A stretch of 64,000 bases of DNA from the NCBI GenBank assembly GCA_051747385.1, contig JBNJGB010000018.1, forward strand, positions 1 to 64,000. The letters are read 5' to 3'. Positions 1 through 9,182 of this stretch are shown one piece after another. A program made the position numbers and the translations under genes. The stretch's first letter is position 1. The number at the start of each line of letters is the position of its first letter. The notes beneath the pieces are model-generated. The model was not told the origin of the DNA and ran no database searches. It saw only the letters and a program-made list of their open reading frames with translations. This stretch comes from JBNJGB01 sp051747385. GTDB lineage: Bacteria > Myxococcota_A > UBA9042 > PHBI01 > JACKFB01.

Positions 1-100
1 CCAAGCGGTTCGCTGGCCTTTGGGCCTTGGCGGCTTGGCGCGCGCTTCTCTTCGAGACCGCGGCATTCCGAAACGTGTAGGACTGTGAGCCGCGGACGGA
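1..100 (+). repeat. Dispersed intergenic repeat family A, copy 1 (cut by window edge)
   Basis: Bases 1-100 closely match 52375-52482. Shared blocks include TTCGCTGGCCTTTGGG, GAGACCGCGGCAT and TAGGACTGTGAG. Copy 1 has fewer of the tandem CTTGGCGG octamers than the later copy. It lies directly upstream of the TPR gene at 170, and I see no coding in it. The left end is missing because the window starts here. The role is unknown; it may be a small non-autonomous mobile repeat. Confidence 0.7.
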
Positions 101-169
101 GACCACGGAGATGAGGTTGTTCGGCAGGCGTGATAGTCGTCGGCCGAGCCACGGCTGAGAGGATGCGAG

Positions 170-1342
170 ATGGCTGAGCACGGCACACGGAGCAAGGGCT
201 GGGCGGGGACGGCGGCGCTCGTCCTGATCGCCCTGCTCCTGATCCCCGTCGCGTGGGATCGCTGGGACGCCCACCAGGCGCGGCAGGACACCCGGGATGC
301 GGTGGAGGCTCACCGGGAGCGAGCGGCCGCGGCGGCGGACGCGGGGGAGTTCGAGGAGGCCTTCGCGGCCCTGGAGGCCGCCCGCGACCTCGCGCCGTCG
401 AATCCGTCCCTCCAGCGCGCGCGGATGAAGCTCCGGGTCCGGACCGCGGCGGAGCGCCCCCGGACGCTCGACCGCGACGACGCGCCGCTGCGATACGCCC
501 TCGAGGTGACGGGCGACGAGGGGCCGCAGGCTCAGGTGGCGGCGGGGCAGCTCGCCCTGCGCGACGGACGGCTGGAGGAGGCGCGGGCACACTTCGAGGC
601 CGCGCTCGAGGTCGACGAGAGCTACGCTCCGGCCCACCTGGCGCTCGGCACCGTCGCCCGCCGCGCCGGCCGACCGGTCGAGGCGCGGGGGTCCTTCGAG
701 CGCGCCGTCGACCTGGTTCCGGATGACGTCCGCGCCCTGAACAACCTCGGCGTCGTCTACCTGGAGCTGGACCGGACCGAGGAGGCCGTCGACGCCTTCG
801 AGCAGGCCATCGACGTACGCGACAACGCGGCGAGCCGTCTCAACCTGGCCAACGCGCTGCTGGGCGCGGATCGGGTGCCCGAGGCCGTCGCCCACCTCAG
901 GCGAGCGGCCGAGCTGGAGCCCGGCTCGGCCGAAATCTGGCGCAGGCTCGGCTCGGCCCTCCGGGCCGGAGGGGAGCTCCCGGCCGCAGCGGAGGCCCTG
1001 CGCCGCGCCCTGGAGCTGGATCGCACGCCGGCGACGGCCTACACGCTGGCCCTGGTCGAGCAGGCGCGGGGGCGGTACGGGCGGACGGCGGACCTGTTGC
1101 GGCAGGTGCTCGAGGCGGAGCCCCGCCACGCGGACGCCGCCTACGATCTCGGCGCGACCCTGAAGGCCATGGGAGAGACCGAGGGCGCCGTCCGGGCCCT
1201 GGAGCGCTACCTCCGGATCACCGCCGGCGACGAGGACGAGGCCGAGCGCCGCGCCGAGGTGCGCACCGCCCTGGGCCGGGACACCCCGCCTTCGCCCGAC
1301 GCTGCCGCGGAGAGGGCCGGCGAGGCCGCCCCCGAGCCGTAG
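170..1342 (+). CDS. Membrane-anchored tetratricopeptide repeat protein
   Basis: This 390-residue protein has one hydrophobic segment near residues 13-30 and then a long array of 34-residue TPR units, clearest from about residue 115 to 350 (for example ALNNLGVVYLELDRTEEAVD). TPR arrays are protein-docking scaffolds, and the anchor puts this one at the inner membrane, probably facing the periplasm. The C-terminal 35 residues are Ala/Glu/Pro-rich and probably disordered. The ATG at 170 is preceded by GAGAGGA at suitable spacing. It converges on the lipoprotein gene that ends at 1352, with only 9 bases between the two stops. No partner or pathway can be named from sequence. Confidence 0.85.
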   Translation: MAEHGTRSKGWAGTAALVLIALLLIPVAWDRWDAHQARQDTRDAVEAHRERAAAAADAGEFEEAFAALEAARDLAPSNPSLQRARMKLRVRTAAERPRTLDRDDAPLRYALEVTGDEGPQAQVAAGQLALRDGRLEEARAHFEAALEVDESYAPAHLALGTVARRAGRPVEARGSFERAVDLVPDDVRALNNLGVVYLELDRTEEAVDAFEQAIDVRDNAASRLNLANALLGADRVPEAVAHLRRAAELEPGSAEIWRRLGSALRAGGELPAAAEALRRALELDRTPATAYTLALVEQARGRYGRTADLLRQVLEAEPRHADAAYDLGATLKAMGETEGAVRALERYLRITAGDEDEAERRAEVRTALGRDTPPSPDAAAERAGEAAPEP

Positions 1343-1351
1343 GGACGGCGA

Positions 1352-2098
1352 TCAGCGCGGCCAGAGCACGACGGGATCCTCGACCGGGGCTCCCCACAGG
1401 ACCGCGTCGGCCCCGGGCGGAGCGAAGACGGCCTCGGCCGTGGACAGGTGCAGCACGACAGGCTCCGTGATCGGGTCGAAGGCCCCGCCGAGGCGGAGGG
1501 TGTAGACGAGCCAGCGTCCGCCGCCGATGGGCTCCGTCTGCTCCGTGGAGGCCAGGGACACGCGGATCGTGGAGCCTCCGAGGATCTGCCAGGGCTCGCC
1601 GGTGTCTGGGTCCTTCAGGGGGGACTTGCCCGCCTCCAGCACCGGCTCCCCGAGCTCGAGGCCCAGCATGGTCGCGTCGCCCTCCACGACCAGCCGGAGA
1701 TCGGCGAGCTCGGGGAGGGGGTCCCCCTCCTCCGGCGCGAAGTCCAGGGCCAGCTTCAGGACGGGATCGTCCCGCTCCACCACGCGGAGGGTCAGCGGGC
1801 ACGCCTCGCAGGAGACGTCGGTCGGACAGGGCGAGCAGGTGCCGCCGCAGCCGTCGTCGTCGCCGCACGACGCCTCGGGGCACTCCGGCGTGCACCGGCC
1901 CGGGTCCCTGTCGGCAGCCTCCCCGCCGGCGTCCGATGGAGCCGCGTCGGCCGGCCCGCCGTCGGCGTCGAACGCGTCCCATGGGCCCGCGTCCGGGTTC
2001 TCCTGCGCCCCGTCGCCGCAAGCGGAGAGCACCAACGCCACGGCCAGGGCGACCGCGGTCCCCGCCCTCGTCGCGCACGGCTCCGTCCGGAGGGGCAT
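1352..2098 (-). CDS. Small lipoprotein of unknown function
   Basis: This 248-residue protein begins with a signal peptide ending in a lipobox (LVLSAC, Cys about residue 27), so it should be lipid-anchored in the envelope. After an Asp/Ala-rich linker comes a short Cys cluster around residues 68-100 and then a beta-rich C-terminal domain of about 145 residues. That domain resembles cohesin-like or surface-adhesion folds, but I cannot assign it to a family. The gene starts 8 bases after the stop of the hybrid kinase gene upstream, so the two are probably co-transcribed. The lipoprotein could be a sensory partner or simply a passenger. Confidence 0.8.
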   Translation of the reverse strand: MPLRTEPCATRAGTAVALAVALVLSACGDGAQENPDAGPWDAFDADGGPADAAPSDAGGEAADRDPGRCTPECPEASCGDDDGCGGTCSPCPTDVSCEACPLTLRVVERDDPVLKLALDFAPEEGDPLPELADLRLVVEGDATMLGLELGEPVLEAGKSPLKDPDTGEPWQILGGSTIRVSLASTEQTEPIGGGRWLVYTLRLGGAFDPITEPVVLHLSTAEAVFAPPGADAVLWGAPVEDPVVLWPR

Positions 2099-2106
2099 CT
2101 CCGCGG

Positions 2107-4839
2107 CTATCCGTTCACGATCCGCGCGGGCTGGCGCTCCGGCTCTCCGTGGAGCCGCTCCGGGGCCTCCCCCTCCCCGTCGGCCACGACGGCGCGGGGG
2201 AGACGGATCTTGAAGACGGCGCCGCGACCACCGGACTGCTCCACCTTCACGGTCCCGCCGTGCGCCGCCACCAGGTTGCGCACGATGGACAGGCCGAGGC
2301 CGGTGCCGTTGTCCTTGTCCCGGGTCTCGAAGGGCTGGAACAGCCGATCCGCCAGGTCCTCGGGGATGCCGGGGCCGTTGTCCCTGACCCGGAGCGCGAC
2401 GACGTCCCGCTCACCGCGCGCCTCGATGGTGATCCGGGGATCCGTGGCCTCCTCGTCCCCGGCGAGCGCGTCGCGCGCGTTGGCGACGAGGTTGTCGAAG
2501 ACCCGGTGCATCTGGTCCCGATCGATGGAGACCAGCAGGTCCTCCTCCGCGTCGCGATCCAGGTCCAGGGCGATGCCGCGCTCGTCCAGGCCCGGCCGGA
2601 GCTCCTCCACGAGGTCCTCGAGGTACGGCCCCAGCGGCGTGGGGGTCGGGTGCACGGCCTGGGCGCCGCCGCCCCGGGCGAAGTCGACCACCTCCTGGAT
2701 CATCCGGCTGGCGCGGTTCGCCGCCTTGCGCACGATGTCCAGATCCTGCTGCACTTCGCCGAACCCCTCGTCCTCCGCGGCCATCATGCGGACCAGCTCC
2801 ACATGCCCGACGATGATGGCCAGGGGCCCCCGCAGATCGTGGGCGAGGGCGCTCGTCATCTGGCCGATGGCGCTCAGGCGGCTCTCGCGCTCGTGCAGGG
2901 CCCGCTCGATGCTCTTGGCGCGCATGTGCGCCTCGATGCGGGCCTCCAGCTCGCGCATGTCGAACGGTTTGGTCACGTAGTCGTCGGCCCCGATCTCCAG
3001 GCCCTCCACCACGGACTCGCGGCCGCTCTTCGCCGTGAGCAGGATGACCGGCACGGCCATGAGCGCCGGGTCCCGCCGCACGCGGCGGCACAGCTCGTAG
3101 CCGTCCATGTTCGGCATCATCACGTCCGACAGGATGAGGTCGGGCGGACGCCGCCGCGCCGCCTCCAGCCCCTCGACGCCGTCGCACGTCGTCTCCACGT
3201 GATAGCGCTCGGCGAGGCTCAGGTAGAGGAAGCTCCGCAGGTCGTGGTTGTTCTCCACCACCAGGATGCGCGGCGCCCCCTCGGGCGCCTGGGGCGCGTC
3301 CACACCCACGACGTCCTCGGCGCGGAGGGTCTCCCGCTCCAGCTCGGCGAAGAGCCGTCGCTGCTCGGGCTGCTCGCGCTCGCGCTCGGCCAGCAGCGCC
3401 TCGAAGTGGGCCTGGGCCATCCGGTCGGCCTTGCGCCGCCCCTTCCGGCGACGATCCGGCGCCGGCCGGCCCTCGCGCGGGAGCAGGACCCGGAACGTGG
3501 AGCCCTCGCCCTCCTCGCTCCGCACGTCGATCTCGCCCTTGTGGAGCTGGATGAGGCCGCGCACCAGGGCCAGCCCGAGTCCGGTGCCCTCGCTCTTCCG
3601 CGACAGGCCGCCGTCCACTTGGTGGAAGCGCTCGAAGATCTCCTCCTGCTTGTCCGCCGGGATGCCGACGCCGGTGTCCTCCACCTCGAAGCCGACCCGG
3701 CTGCCGTCGCAGAAGCCACGCACGACGACGCGACCGCCCTCCTCCGTGAACTTGAGCGCGTTGGACAGGAGGTTGGCGCCCACCGTCTCCATCTTCTGGC
3801 GGTCGAACTCCGTGTCCGGGACCTCGGCGAGGCCCTGCGCCACCAGCTCGATGCCGCGCCTGTCCGCGTAGGGCGTGGCCGAGCGGACCAGCCTCGAGAG
3901 GATGTCTCCGAGGTTGGCCTCCTCGAACTGGCAGGTGGCGTGGCCCGCCTCGTAGCGCGCGAAGTCCAGGATCGCGTTGACCTGCTGGAGCAGCCGGTTG
4001 GAGTTCAGGAGCATCGTCTCCAGCAGGGAGCGGGTCCGCCCCGCGGGGGTCCGGCGCAGGAGGTTCTCCAGCGGCCCCAGGATGAGCATGAGCGGCGTGC
4101 GGAGCTCGTGGCTGACGTTGGCGAAGAAGCGCGTCTTGGCCTCGTCCAGCTCCATCAGCTCGTCGTTGGCCTTCTCGAGCTGCATCCGCAGCAGCAGGTC
4201 ACGCCTGCGCGTCCGCTCGCTCGACTCGGTCGCCAGCCAGTTGAAGGCAGCCGTTCCCGTGAGGAAGAAGAACGGGTTGAGCATGTCCGTGGACGGGCCG
4301 TGGACCGTCAGGTTCGTGGCGAGGTAGCCGACGATGACCGACACACAGAACGCCAGGGCCGTCGCGGGACTCCAGGGCAGAAAGAAGCCCACCACGAACA
4401 GCACCAGCATGATGCCGATGTAGTAGTCGCTCACGAAGCCGCCGAGCGGGGCGGTCATCGCGACGATACCGCCCGCTGCGACTACGAGAGCCGCGAATGA
4501 AAGTGCCGAGATGTGCCGACGCGCGAACTCGGTGTACGTCGCGAGCACCGTCGACAGCAGGTAGATGACGACGCCGGTCCGAATCCACAGGAACGTCTCG
4601 AAGTGGTCCGGAGCGACGAAGAGGTCGAGGACTGCGAAGACCGCATACAACACCGCTCCGACCGACAACGACGGCCGGAGGCGCTCCACGAGGAGCTTGC
4701 GACTCTCCCGGTCGAATGCCCGTTCGAATCCGGGGGGAGTGCGTTCGATGTCGTCGGTTTCGGTGGGGGTCGAGCGCAACGTCGAGAGCTCTGCTGCTGG
4801 GGAGGACTCCGTCACTCCGGCGTCGCCGGACACACGCAC
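2107..4839 (-). CDS. Membrane hybrid sensor kinase with two kinase cores flanking a receiver (HK-REC-HK)
   Basis: This protein has about 910 residues. The N-terminal third carries a block of roughly six hydrophobic segments (residues 55-190) with no obvious periplasmic sensor domain. The first kinase core follows, with an H-box (FFANVSHELRTPL) and an ATP site (DTGVGIP, GTGLGLALV). A receiver lies near 515-635 with a phosphoacceptor Asp in LILSDVMMPNMDG and the Lys of TKPF. A second core follows, with H-box SALAHDLRGPL and an ATP site (DNGPGIP, GTGLGLSIV). All catalytic boxes look intact, so it can probably autophosphorylate at two His residues and relay to the internal Asp. No cognate output regulator is adjacent. 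The start is uncertain: GTG at 4839, 4833 and 4815 are all in frame. Confidence 0.9.
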   Translation of the reverse strand: MRVSGDAGVTESSPAAELSTLRSTPTETDDIERTPPGFERAFDRESRKLLVERLRPSLSVGAVLYAVFAVLDLFVAPDHFETFLWIRTGVVIYLLSTVLATYTEFARRHISALSFAALVVAAGGIVAMTAPLGGFVSDYYIGIMLVLFVVGFFLPWSPATALAFCVSVIVGYLATNLTVHGPSTDMLNPFFFLTGTAAFNWLATESSERTRRRDLLLRMQLEKANDELMELDEAKTRFFANVSHELRTPLMLILGPLENLLRRTPAGRTRSLLETMLLNSNRLLQQVNAILDFARYEAGHATCQFEEANLGDILSRLVRSATPYADRRGIELVAQGLAEVPDTEFDRQKMETVGANLLSNALKFTEEGGRVVVRGFCDGSRVGFEVEDTGVGIPADKQEEIFERFHQVDGGLSRKSEGTGLGLALVRGLIQLHKGEIDVRSEEGEGSTFRVLLPREGRPAPDRRRKGRRKADRMAQAHFEALLAEREREQPEQRRLFAELERETLRAEDVVGVDAPQAPEGAPRILVVENNHDLRSFLYLSLAERYHVETTCDGVEGLEAARRRPPDLILSDVMMPNMDGYELCRRVRRDPALMAVPVILLTAKSGRESVVEGLEIGADDYVTKPFDMRELEARIEAHMRAKSIERALHERESRLSAIGQMTSALAHDLRGPLAIIVGHVELVRMMAAEDEGFGEVQQDLDIVRKAANRASRMIQEVVDFARGGGAQAVHPTPTPLGPYLEDLVEELRPGLDERGIALDLDRDAEEDLLVSIDRDQMHRVFDNLVANARDALAGDEEATDPRITIEARGERDVVALRVRDNGPGIPEDLADRLFQPFETRDKDNGTGLGLSIVRNLVAAHGGTVKVEQSGGRGAVFKIRLPRAVVADGEGEAPERLHGEPERQPARIVNG

Positions 4840-5030
4840 GGAAGCCCTGAGGCACGCTACGTTCCATCGTACCAGAATCTTGAACCGATCCTCATCGGGC
4901 CCGTGTGACGGACACGTTACAGACCGTGACGTTCAAAGAGACGGAGCCACCCCGAGAGCGTCTCGCCGAAATTGCCACGAAACGCATCATCACCGCCATC
5001 TATGGGTTATGGCGAGGGCCGGCGACTTGC

Positions 5031-5059
5031 TTGACCCCCTCGTGACCCGCTCCTAGGGT
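5031..5059 (+). promoter_or_regulatory. Sigma-70-type promoter for the PilZ-methyltransferase gene
   Basis: TTGACC at 5031-5036 and TAGGGT at 5054-5059 are separated by 17 bases. The start codon at 5091 lies about 25 bases beyond the expected transcription start. The in-frame GTG at 5058 overlaps the -10 box, which argues against it as the translation start. This call rests on pattern match only. Confidence 0.55.
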
Positions 5060-5090
5060 GGCGTCGTCGCGGGGTCTACGAGGGGTGACA

Positions 5091-6611
5091 ATGGTGAATC
5101 GTGTCCGGGAGACGGGAAGCAGGCGAGGGGCGGTCCATGCGGATCTCGTGGGCGGCTCTGCCAGATATCGGTTCCGCCCGGAGCGACTCAGCTCCGACGA
5201 GCTCAGCTTCGACGTCACCTGCCAGTTCGTGCACGACGGGGAGGCGGTCGGTCCGCTCGAGGTGCTCGACGTCTCCCCGACCGGCCTCGGGATTCAGCCG
5301 GACGGCGAGACCTGGCTCGCTCCCGGCAGCCTCATCGAGAACCTGCAGATCTTCTATCGCGGCACGCCCGTCTGGCTGGGCACGGGCGTGGTCGTCTACC
5401 AGGTGGAGTCGCCGCGGCCGCGTCTCGGCATCTGCTTCACGTACGGCATGTTCGACCTCCAGCGGCTTCGGTTGAGCGACGCGCTCGTGGAGCAGAAGCT
5501 GGAGCAGCGCCTGAGCGCCCAGGAGCGGTTCGACGCCGCCCTTCCCCCGGAGTGGCGCGCGTCCGTGGCGGCGCTCGGCCAGCTGCTGCGGCACGTCCGC
5601 GCGGTCCTCGAGGACGCCGAGGACGGGCGGAGGCGTGGCGACCCCTCCATGCAGATCCGGGACGAACGGACGCTCATCGACCTCGTGTTCCGCAAGTGGA
5701 TCCCCCGCTTCCACGACCGCCTGCAGCACCTCCACCGCCTGTCCGACGACCTGCCGGCGGACGCGGTCGAGATGGCCCGCAGCTACGCGGAGCGCGAGCT
5801 GATGCCCCTGCTCCACTCCTGCCCGATGCATGGCCGCGCGTACGACAAGCCTCTCGGCTATGCGGGGGACTTCTACCTGATGACGGTGTTCTTCGCCTCC
5901 CAGCTGGAGGGCCACGACCTGTACACCCGGTTCCTCCACTACGCGTCCCAGCACTACACGCTGGGTCAGGCGGTCGTCGCCCGAGAGAAGAACATGCGGG
6001 CGATGGTGCGCAAGACCCTCACCGAGCGGGCGCACCCGACACGGATCGCCTCGCTGGCCTGCGGGCCCGCCATGGAGCTCCAGCACGTAATCGGCGAGCT
6101 GGAGCACCTCGAGCATCCCGCCAAGCTCATCCTCATCGACCAGGACGTCGAGGCCCTCCAGCACAGCCACGAAGCCATCAACCACATCCTCCTCGAGGAG
6201 GGTCGCGCGGACCTGCCGGTCGACCTTCACTGCCTGCACTTCTCCGTGCGGCAGATCCTCAAGCCCCGGAACGACGCCGAGCGCGCCGTCGGCCGCGAGG
6301 TCCTGTCCGACCTCGACCTGATCTACTCGGCCGGCCTGTTCGACTACCTGCCGGAGTCGGTGGCTCGGAAGCTCCTGAGCGCTCTGTACGGCATGCTCCG
6401 TCCGGGCGGACGCCTGTTCATCGGCAACCTCCGGGAGGCTCCCGAGTCCACGTGGATGATGGAGTACGTGCTCTCCTGGCACCTGGAGTACCGGGAGCCG
6501 GCCACGATGGCGGCCCTGGCGGACCACCTGGCGGCCGAGGGCGCCGCCGTGGACCTCGTCCACGACGAGACCGGCCACTGCATGTTCCTCGAGGTGCAGA
6601 AGCCGGAGTAG
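5091..6611 (+). CDS. PilZ domain fused to a SAM-dependent methyltransferase
   Basis: This protein has 506 residues. Residues about 20-120 form a PilZ-like domain with the c-di-GMP-binding signatures RxxxR (R25 to R29) and DxSxxG (D60-V-S62-P-T-G65). A helical region follows, then a class I methyltransferase domain with glycine motif SLACGPAMEL near residue 320 and an acidic loop LILIDQD. The C-terminal half resembles the proteins annotated as extracellular factor 3-hydroxypalmitic acid methyl ester biosynthesis enzymes; that resemblance is from memory, not a search. The inferred role is a cytoplasmic methyltransferase whose activity or location responds to c-di-GMP. ATG 5091 has AGGGG six bases upstream and is preferred to GTG 5058. 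It is monocistronic. Confidence 0.8.
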   Translation: MVNRVRETGSRRGAVHADLVGGSARYRFRPERLSSDELSFDVTCQFVHDGEAVGPLEVLDVSPTGLGIQPDGETWLAPGSLIENLQIFYRGTPVWLGTGVVVYQVESPRPRLGICFTYGMFDLQRLRLSDALVEQKLEQRLSAQERFDAALPPEWRASVAALGQLLRHVRAVLEDAEDGRRRGDPSMQIRDERTLIDLVFRKWIPRFHDRLQHLHRLSDDLPADAVEMARSYAERELMPLLHSCPMHGRAYDKPLGYAGDFYLMTVFFASQLEGHDLYTRFLHYASQHYTLGQAVVAREKNMRAMVRKTLTERAHPTRIASLACGPAMELQHVIGELEHLEHPAKLILIDQDVEALQHSHEAINHILLEEGRADLPVDLHCLHFSVRQILKPRNDAERAVGREVLSDLDLIYSAGLFDYLPESVARKLLSALYGMLRPGGRLFIGNLREAPESTWMMEYVLSWHLEYREPATMAALADHLAAEGAAVDLVHDETGHCMFLEVQKPE

Positions 6612-6900
6612 GCCCGAGCCGAGTGGGGCGCCGGCGCCCCCGCCTGTCGATCATACACATCTCGGCAAGCTGGCCTCGTTCCCTTGCCCGTGCCTGAAAG
6701 AGCGGCTCCGGCCGGGACATCCGGTGCGCGGGCGTCCCGCCCGCGAAAACGGAGCCGGCTGCCTCCTCGCGAGGGTATAGTGACAGCCTCCTCCAAGCCC
6801 GCCAGACGTGGGGTGGCTCCGCACCGACCACGACCACGTCCACGTCCACGTCCACGTCTCGGCGGCTCCAGGTAGGATGTGACGACACGAGAGCCGTCGC
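6612..6900. other. Intergenic region with palindrome, possible repeat A fragment and CACGTC repeats
   Basis: No gene is visible in these 289 bases, which separate two convergent genes. They contain the GC palindrome GGGGCGCCGGCGCCCC near 6627. A stretch at 6645-6670 weakly matches the GAGATGTATAGGACTGTGAG block of repeat family A in reverse. Four perfect CACGTC hexamers lie at 6835-6858, preceded by related CACGAC units. There is no clear intrinsic terminator with a T-run. Confidence 0.5.
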
Positions 6901-7509
6901 CTACGACCTCAGGTGCGCGAGGTACCGCGCGTACTTCCCGCGGGTCTGATCCCGGAGGCGGACACCCTGCCGCCGGGCCACGCCCTCGACGACGGCCCGG
7001 GCCTCGGCGGGGCGATCGGTCTCCACCTCCACCTCCGCCTCGACCACGCCGCCCGGGAAGCTCGTGCGGTCGATCTCCAGGTCGAAGCCCACGTGGCGGA
7101 CCAGGCGCCGCTCGTTCACGAACCCGCCCTGGCGCAGGAGCGCGGTGACGCCGGTCTCGGACCGCAACCAGCGGAGCGGCGGCGCTTCGGCGTCGGCCAG
7201 GTCGCGCTCCCCCTCCCGCACGGCGAGCCAGTCCGCCGGGTCCAGCTCGGCCTCGCGCTCCTCGGCGCGGAAGACGCCCCCCTCCACGGCGGTCCGCCGC
7301 TTCAGGGTGAGGACCACCCGCCGGAGCTCGCCGGAGCCGGCGTCGCGCTCCTCGCGCACCCGGACCATGACACGCGCCCGGGCCGCCCTGCCCTCCGGGT
7401 CGACGAAGTAGTGGTTCGTCTGCTCGACCACCCGCTCCGGGGCGGGCAGCCCCTCGAGGAGGCGCGGGAGGTCCGCGGGATCCAGCGCCAGCTTCAGCTC
7501 CTGCTCCAT
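6901..7509 (-). CDS. CYTH-domain protein (adenylate cyclase class IV / triphosphatase-like)
   Basis: This 202-residue protein opens with the CYTH signature ExExK (E2-Q-E4-L-K6). Alternating charged strands follow that can line the triphosphate tunnel (LTLKRRT, EVEVETD, RGKYARYL near the C-terminus). CYTH enzymes bind triphosphate-containing substrates with divalent metal and act as class IV adenylate cyclases, thiamine triphosphatases or inorganic triphosphatases. The sequence alone does not tell which. There is no CHAD domain. The ATG at 7509 is 17 bases after the stop of the membrane protein gene upstream (7526), so the two are likely co-transcribed. Confidence 0.85.
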   Translation of the reverse strand: MEQELKLALDPADLPRLLEGLPAPERVVEQTNHYFVDPEGRAARARVMVRVREERDAGSGELRRVVLTLKRRTAVEGGVFRAEEREAELDPADWLAVREGERDLADAEAPPLRWLRSETGVTALLRQGGFVNERRLVRHVGFDLEIDRTSFPGGVVEAEVEVETDRPAEARAVVEGVARRQGVRLRDQTRGKYARYLAHLRS

Positions 7510-7525
7510 GCTCCCTCCGACGGGA

Positions 7526-9100
7526 TCAGCGTACGCGGTGGGCCTCCATGGGCACGCCGGCCACCCGATCCCGCCACGTCGGCTCCCGGCCTGCCAGGCG
7601 GCCCTTCAGGAGGCCCCGGGAGACCCCCGACCCGTCGTCGAGGACGATGATCCACACGGGATCGCCCTCTCCGGCCCAGCGGAGGTCCAGCCCGGCGTGG
7701 CGACGCAGGACCTCGATCCCGTGCCCGTAGCCCGGGGTGCCGGAGGCGACGTGGATCGGGGCGCCCGGCGTGACGCGCGCCATCTCGCGTAGCTCCGCCA
7801 GGGGGATCGGCACGCGAGCCGTCGCGCCCACCCCGGTCGGGGGCCCTCCGAGGAGCGTCCCGCCGATGACCGCCGCCGCCACGATCGCGCCCCCCAGGGC
7901 GCCGGCCGCGAGCCGCGGGCGGAGGGTCGCCCGCCCCGTCAGCGCCCGGGCCATCGCCGCCACGCCGATCCCCGCCGTCAGCGCCGTCGGCGCCCACAGC
8001 CACGGCCACAGGGTCAGGCGCGCGCCGAACAGGCCGCCGTCCATACCGCCCACGACCAGCAGGGTGGCCAGGAGCAGGATCGGGGACCACGCGCCGTCCC
8101 TCCCCCGTCGCACCGTCTCCACGAGCCCCGCGGCCCAGGCCAGCAGCACCGGGATCGGAGTCCACGCGGCCCACTGGACGAGCGCCGTCCACGCCTGGGG
8201 CGCCCGCCCGCCGGGCTGATCGAACACCTGCCCGGCCACGTCCTGCCGTGGCGCCACGAGCCACCAGGCGTTCGTGAGCCACGCGGCGAGGCGCTCGCCG
8301 GTCTCCTCCCAGAGCGTGGGCCAGGCGGCCACGAGCAGGAGCACGCCCACGACCGGCGCCGCCAGGAGCAGGACGGGCACCGTCGGCAGGCGGGCGAGGC
8401 CCGGATCGCGCGGCGGGGCCTCTTCGGGTCGCCAGGCCACGGCGACCGCGGCGAAGACGGGCACCAGGAGGAACAGCGCGCCGGGGTGCACGCCCAGGGC
8501 CAGGCCCCACGCGAGGCCCACGGCCAGCGCCCCTTTCCGCAGACGCACCAGGCGGTCCAGCGTCACCAGGAGCAGAGCCGACGCGAGCGCCCCCGTGGCC
8601 GCCGCTCCGGCCGTCGTCCCGGCGTCCAGGGCCCCGGGCAGCACGATGACCAGCGCCACGCCCAGCACGCCCCAGCCCACGCTCGCCGCGGTCCCGGACG
8701 CCCCGGCCCATCGCGCCAGCACGGAGCCCAGCAGCACGCCGGCCAGGGCGAGGGTCAGGGCTGCCGCCCACCGCGCCCGGCCGAGGTCGCGGGCCCGCTC
8801 GGGACCGACCATGATGGCCGCCGCGGACACCCAGCGCGGCACGGGCGGGACCGCGACGTCCACACGCCACGCCTTCTCCCCGCGGAGTGCGGCGCGATGC
8901 GGGTGCTCGTCACCCGCCCAGAAGCCCTCCTCCAGGCGCGGTCGAAGCCCCGCGTCGCCCGACCGGGTCAGGGACGTGGCGAGGCGGGCCCCGGCCGCGA
9001 GGGCGTCCACCTCGGCGGCCTGCACGACCCTCGGCACCGGGGCCACGGCCAGCACACCGGCCACGAGGGCGGCCAGCAACAGCCCGTGCCACGGCCTCAC
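7526..9100 (-). CDS. Polytopic membrane protein, probable GT-C-type glycosyltransferase
   Basis: From the GTG at 9100 this is a 524-residue protein. An N-terminal membrane segment is followed by a short extracytoplasmic loop containing GDEHPHR and about ten further hydrophobic segments to residue 410, then a soluble C-terminal domain. This architecture and the acidic first-loop motif resemble polyprenyl-phosphate-sugar-dependent (PMT/ArnT-like) glycosyltransferases, but the catalytic motif is not certain and the call is tentative. An upstream reading frame extends to 9247, but a promoter at 9183-9211 implies a later start. The GTG at 9100 overlaps the stop of a possible 25-codon leader. Confidence 0.65.
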   Translation of the reverse strand: MRPWHGLLLAALVAGVLAVAPVPRVVQAAEVDALAAGARLATSLTRSGDAGLRPRLEEGFWAGDEHPHRAALRGEKAWRVDVAVPPVPRWVSAAAIMVGPERARDLGRARWAAALTLALAGVLLGSVLARWAGASGTAASVGWGVLGVALVIVLPGALDAGTTAGAAATGALASALLLVTLDRLVRLRKGALAVGLAWGLALGVHPGALFLLVPVFAAVAVAWRPEEAPPRDPGLARLPTVPVLLLAAPVVGVLLLVAAWPTLWEETGERLAAWLTNAWWLVAPRQDVAGQVFDQPGGRAPQAWTALVQWAAWTPIPVLLAWAAGLVETVRRGRDGAWSPILLLATLLVVGGMDGGLFGARLTLWPWLWAPTALTAGIGVAAMARALTGRATLRPRLAAGALGGAIVAAAVIGGTLLGGPPTGVGATARVPIPLAELREMARVTPGAPIHVASGTPGYGHGIEVLRRHAGLDLRWAGEGDPVWIIVLDDGSGVSRGLLKGRLAGREPTWRDRVAGVPMEAHRVR

Positions 9101-9174
9101 CGGGTCACGCCGGCGCGGGGCGCCCGGGGCGACGGGGCGCAGAGGGGCGCTGGATTCCTGAAAACTCCTTTCAT
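9097..9174 (-). CDS. Possible 25-residue leader ORF overlapping the membrane protein start
   Basis: An ATG at 9174 opens a 25-codon frame (begins MKGVFRNPAP, ends AGVTR). Its TGA overlaps the GTG at 9100 of the downstream membrane protein as GTGA, the same coupling geometry used elsewhere in this window. It lies just downstream of the predicted promoter. There is no clear ribosome-binding site before it; an AAAGGAG lies just inside it. It could be a translated leader or chance. Confidence 0.3.
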   Translation of the reverse strand: MKGVFRNPAPLCAPSPRAPRAGVTR

Positions 9175-9182
9175 CGCGGCGC

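Noticed and set aside
1936..4500. Plus-strand 850-codon open frame opposite the hybrid kinase
   Set aside because: It is His/Arg-rich with no domain. The minus strand encodes full kinase and receiver motifs.
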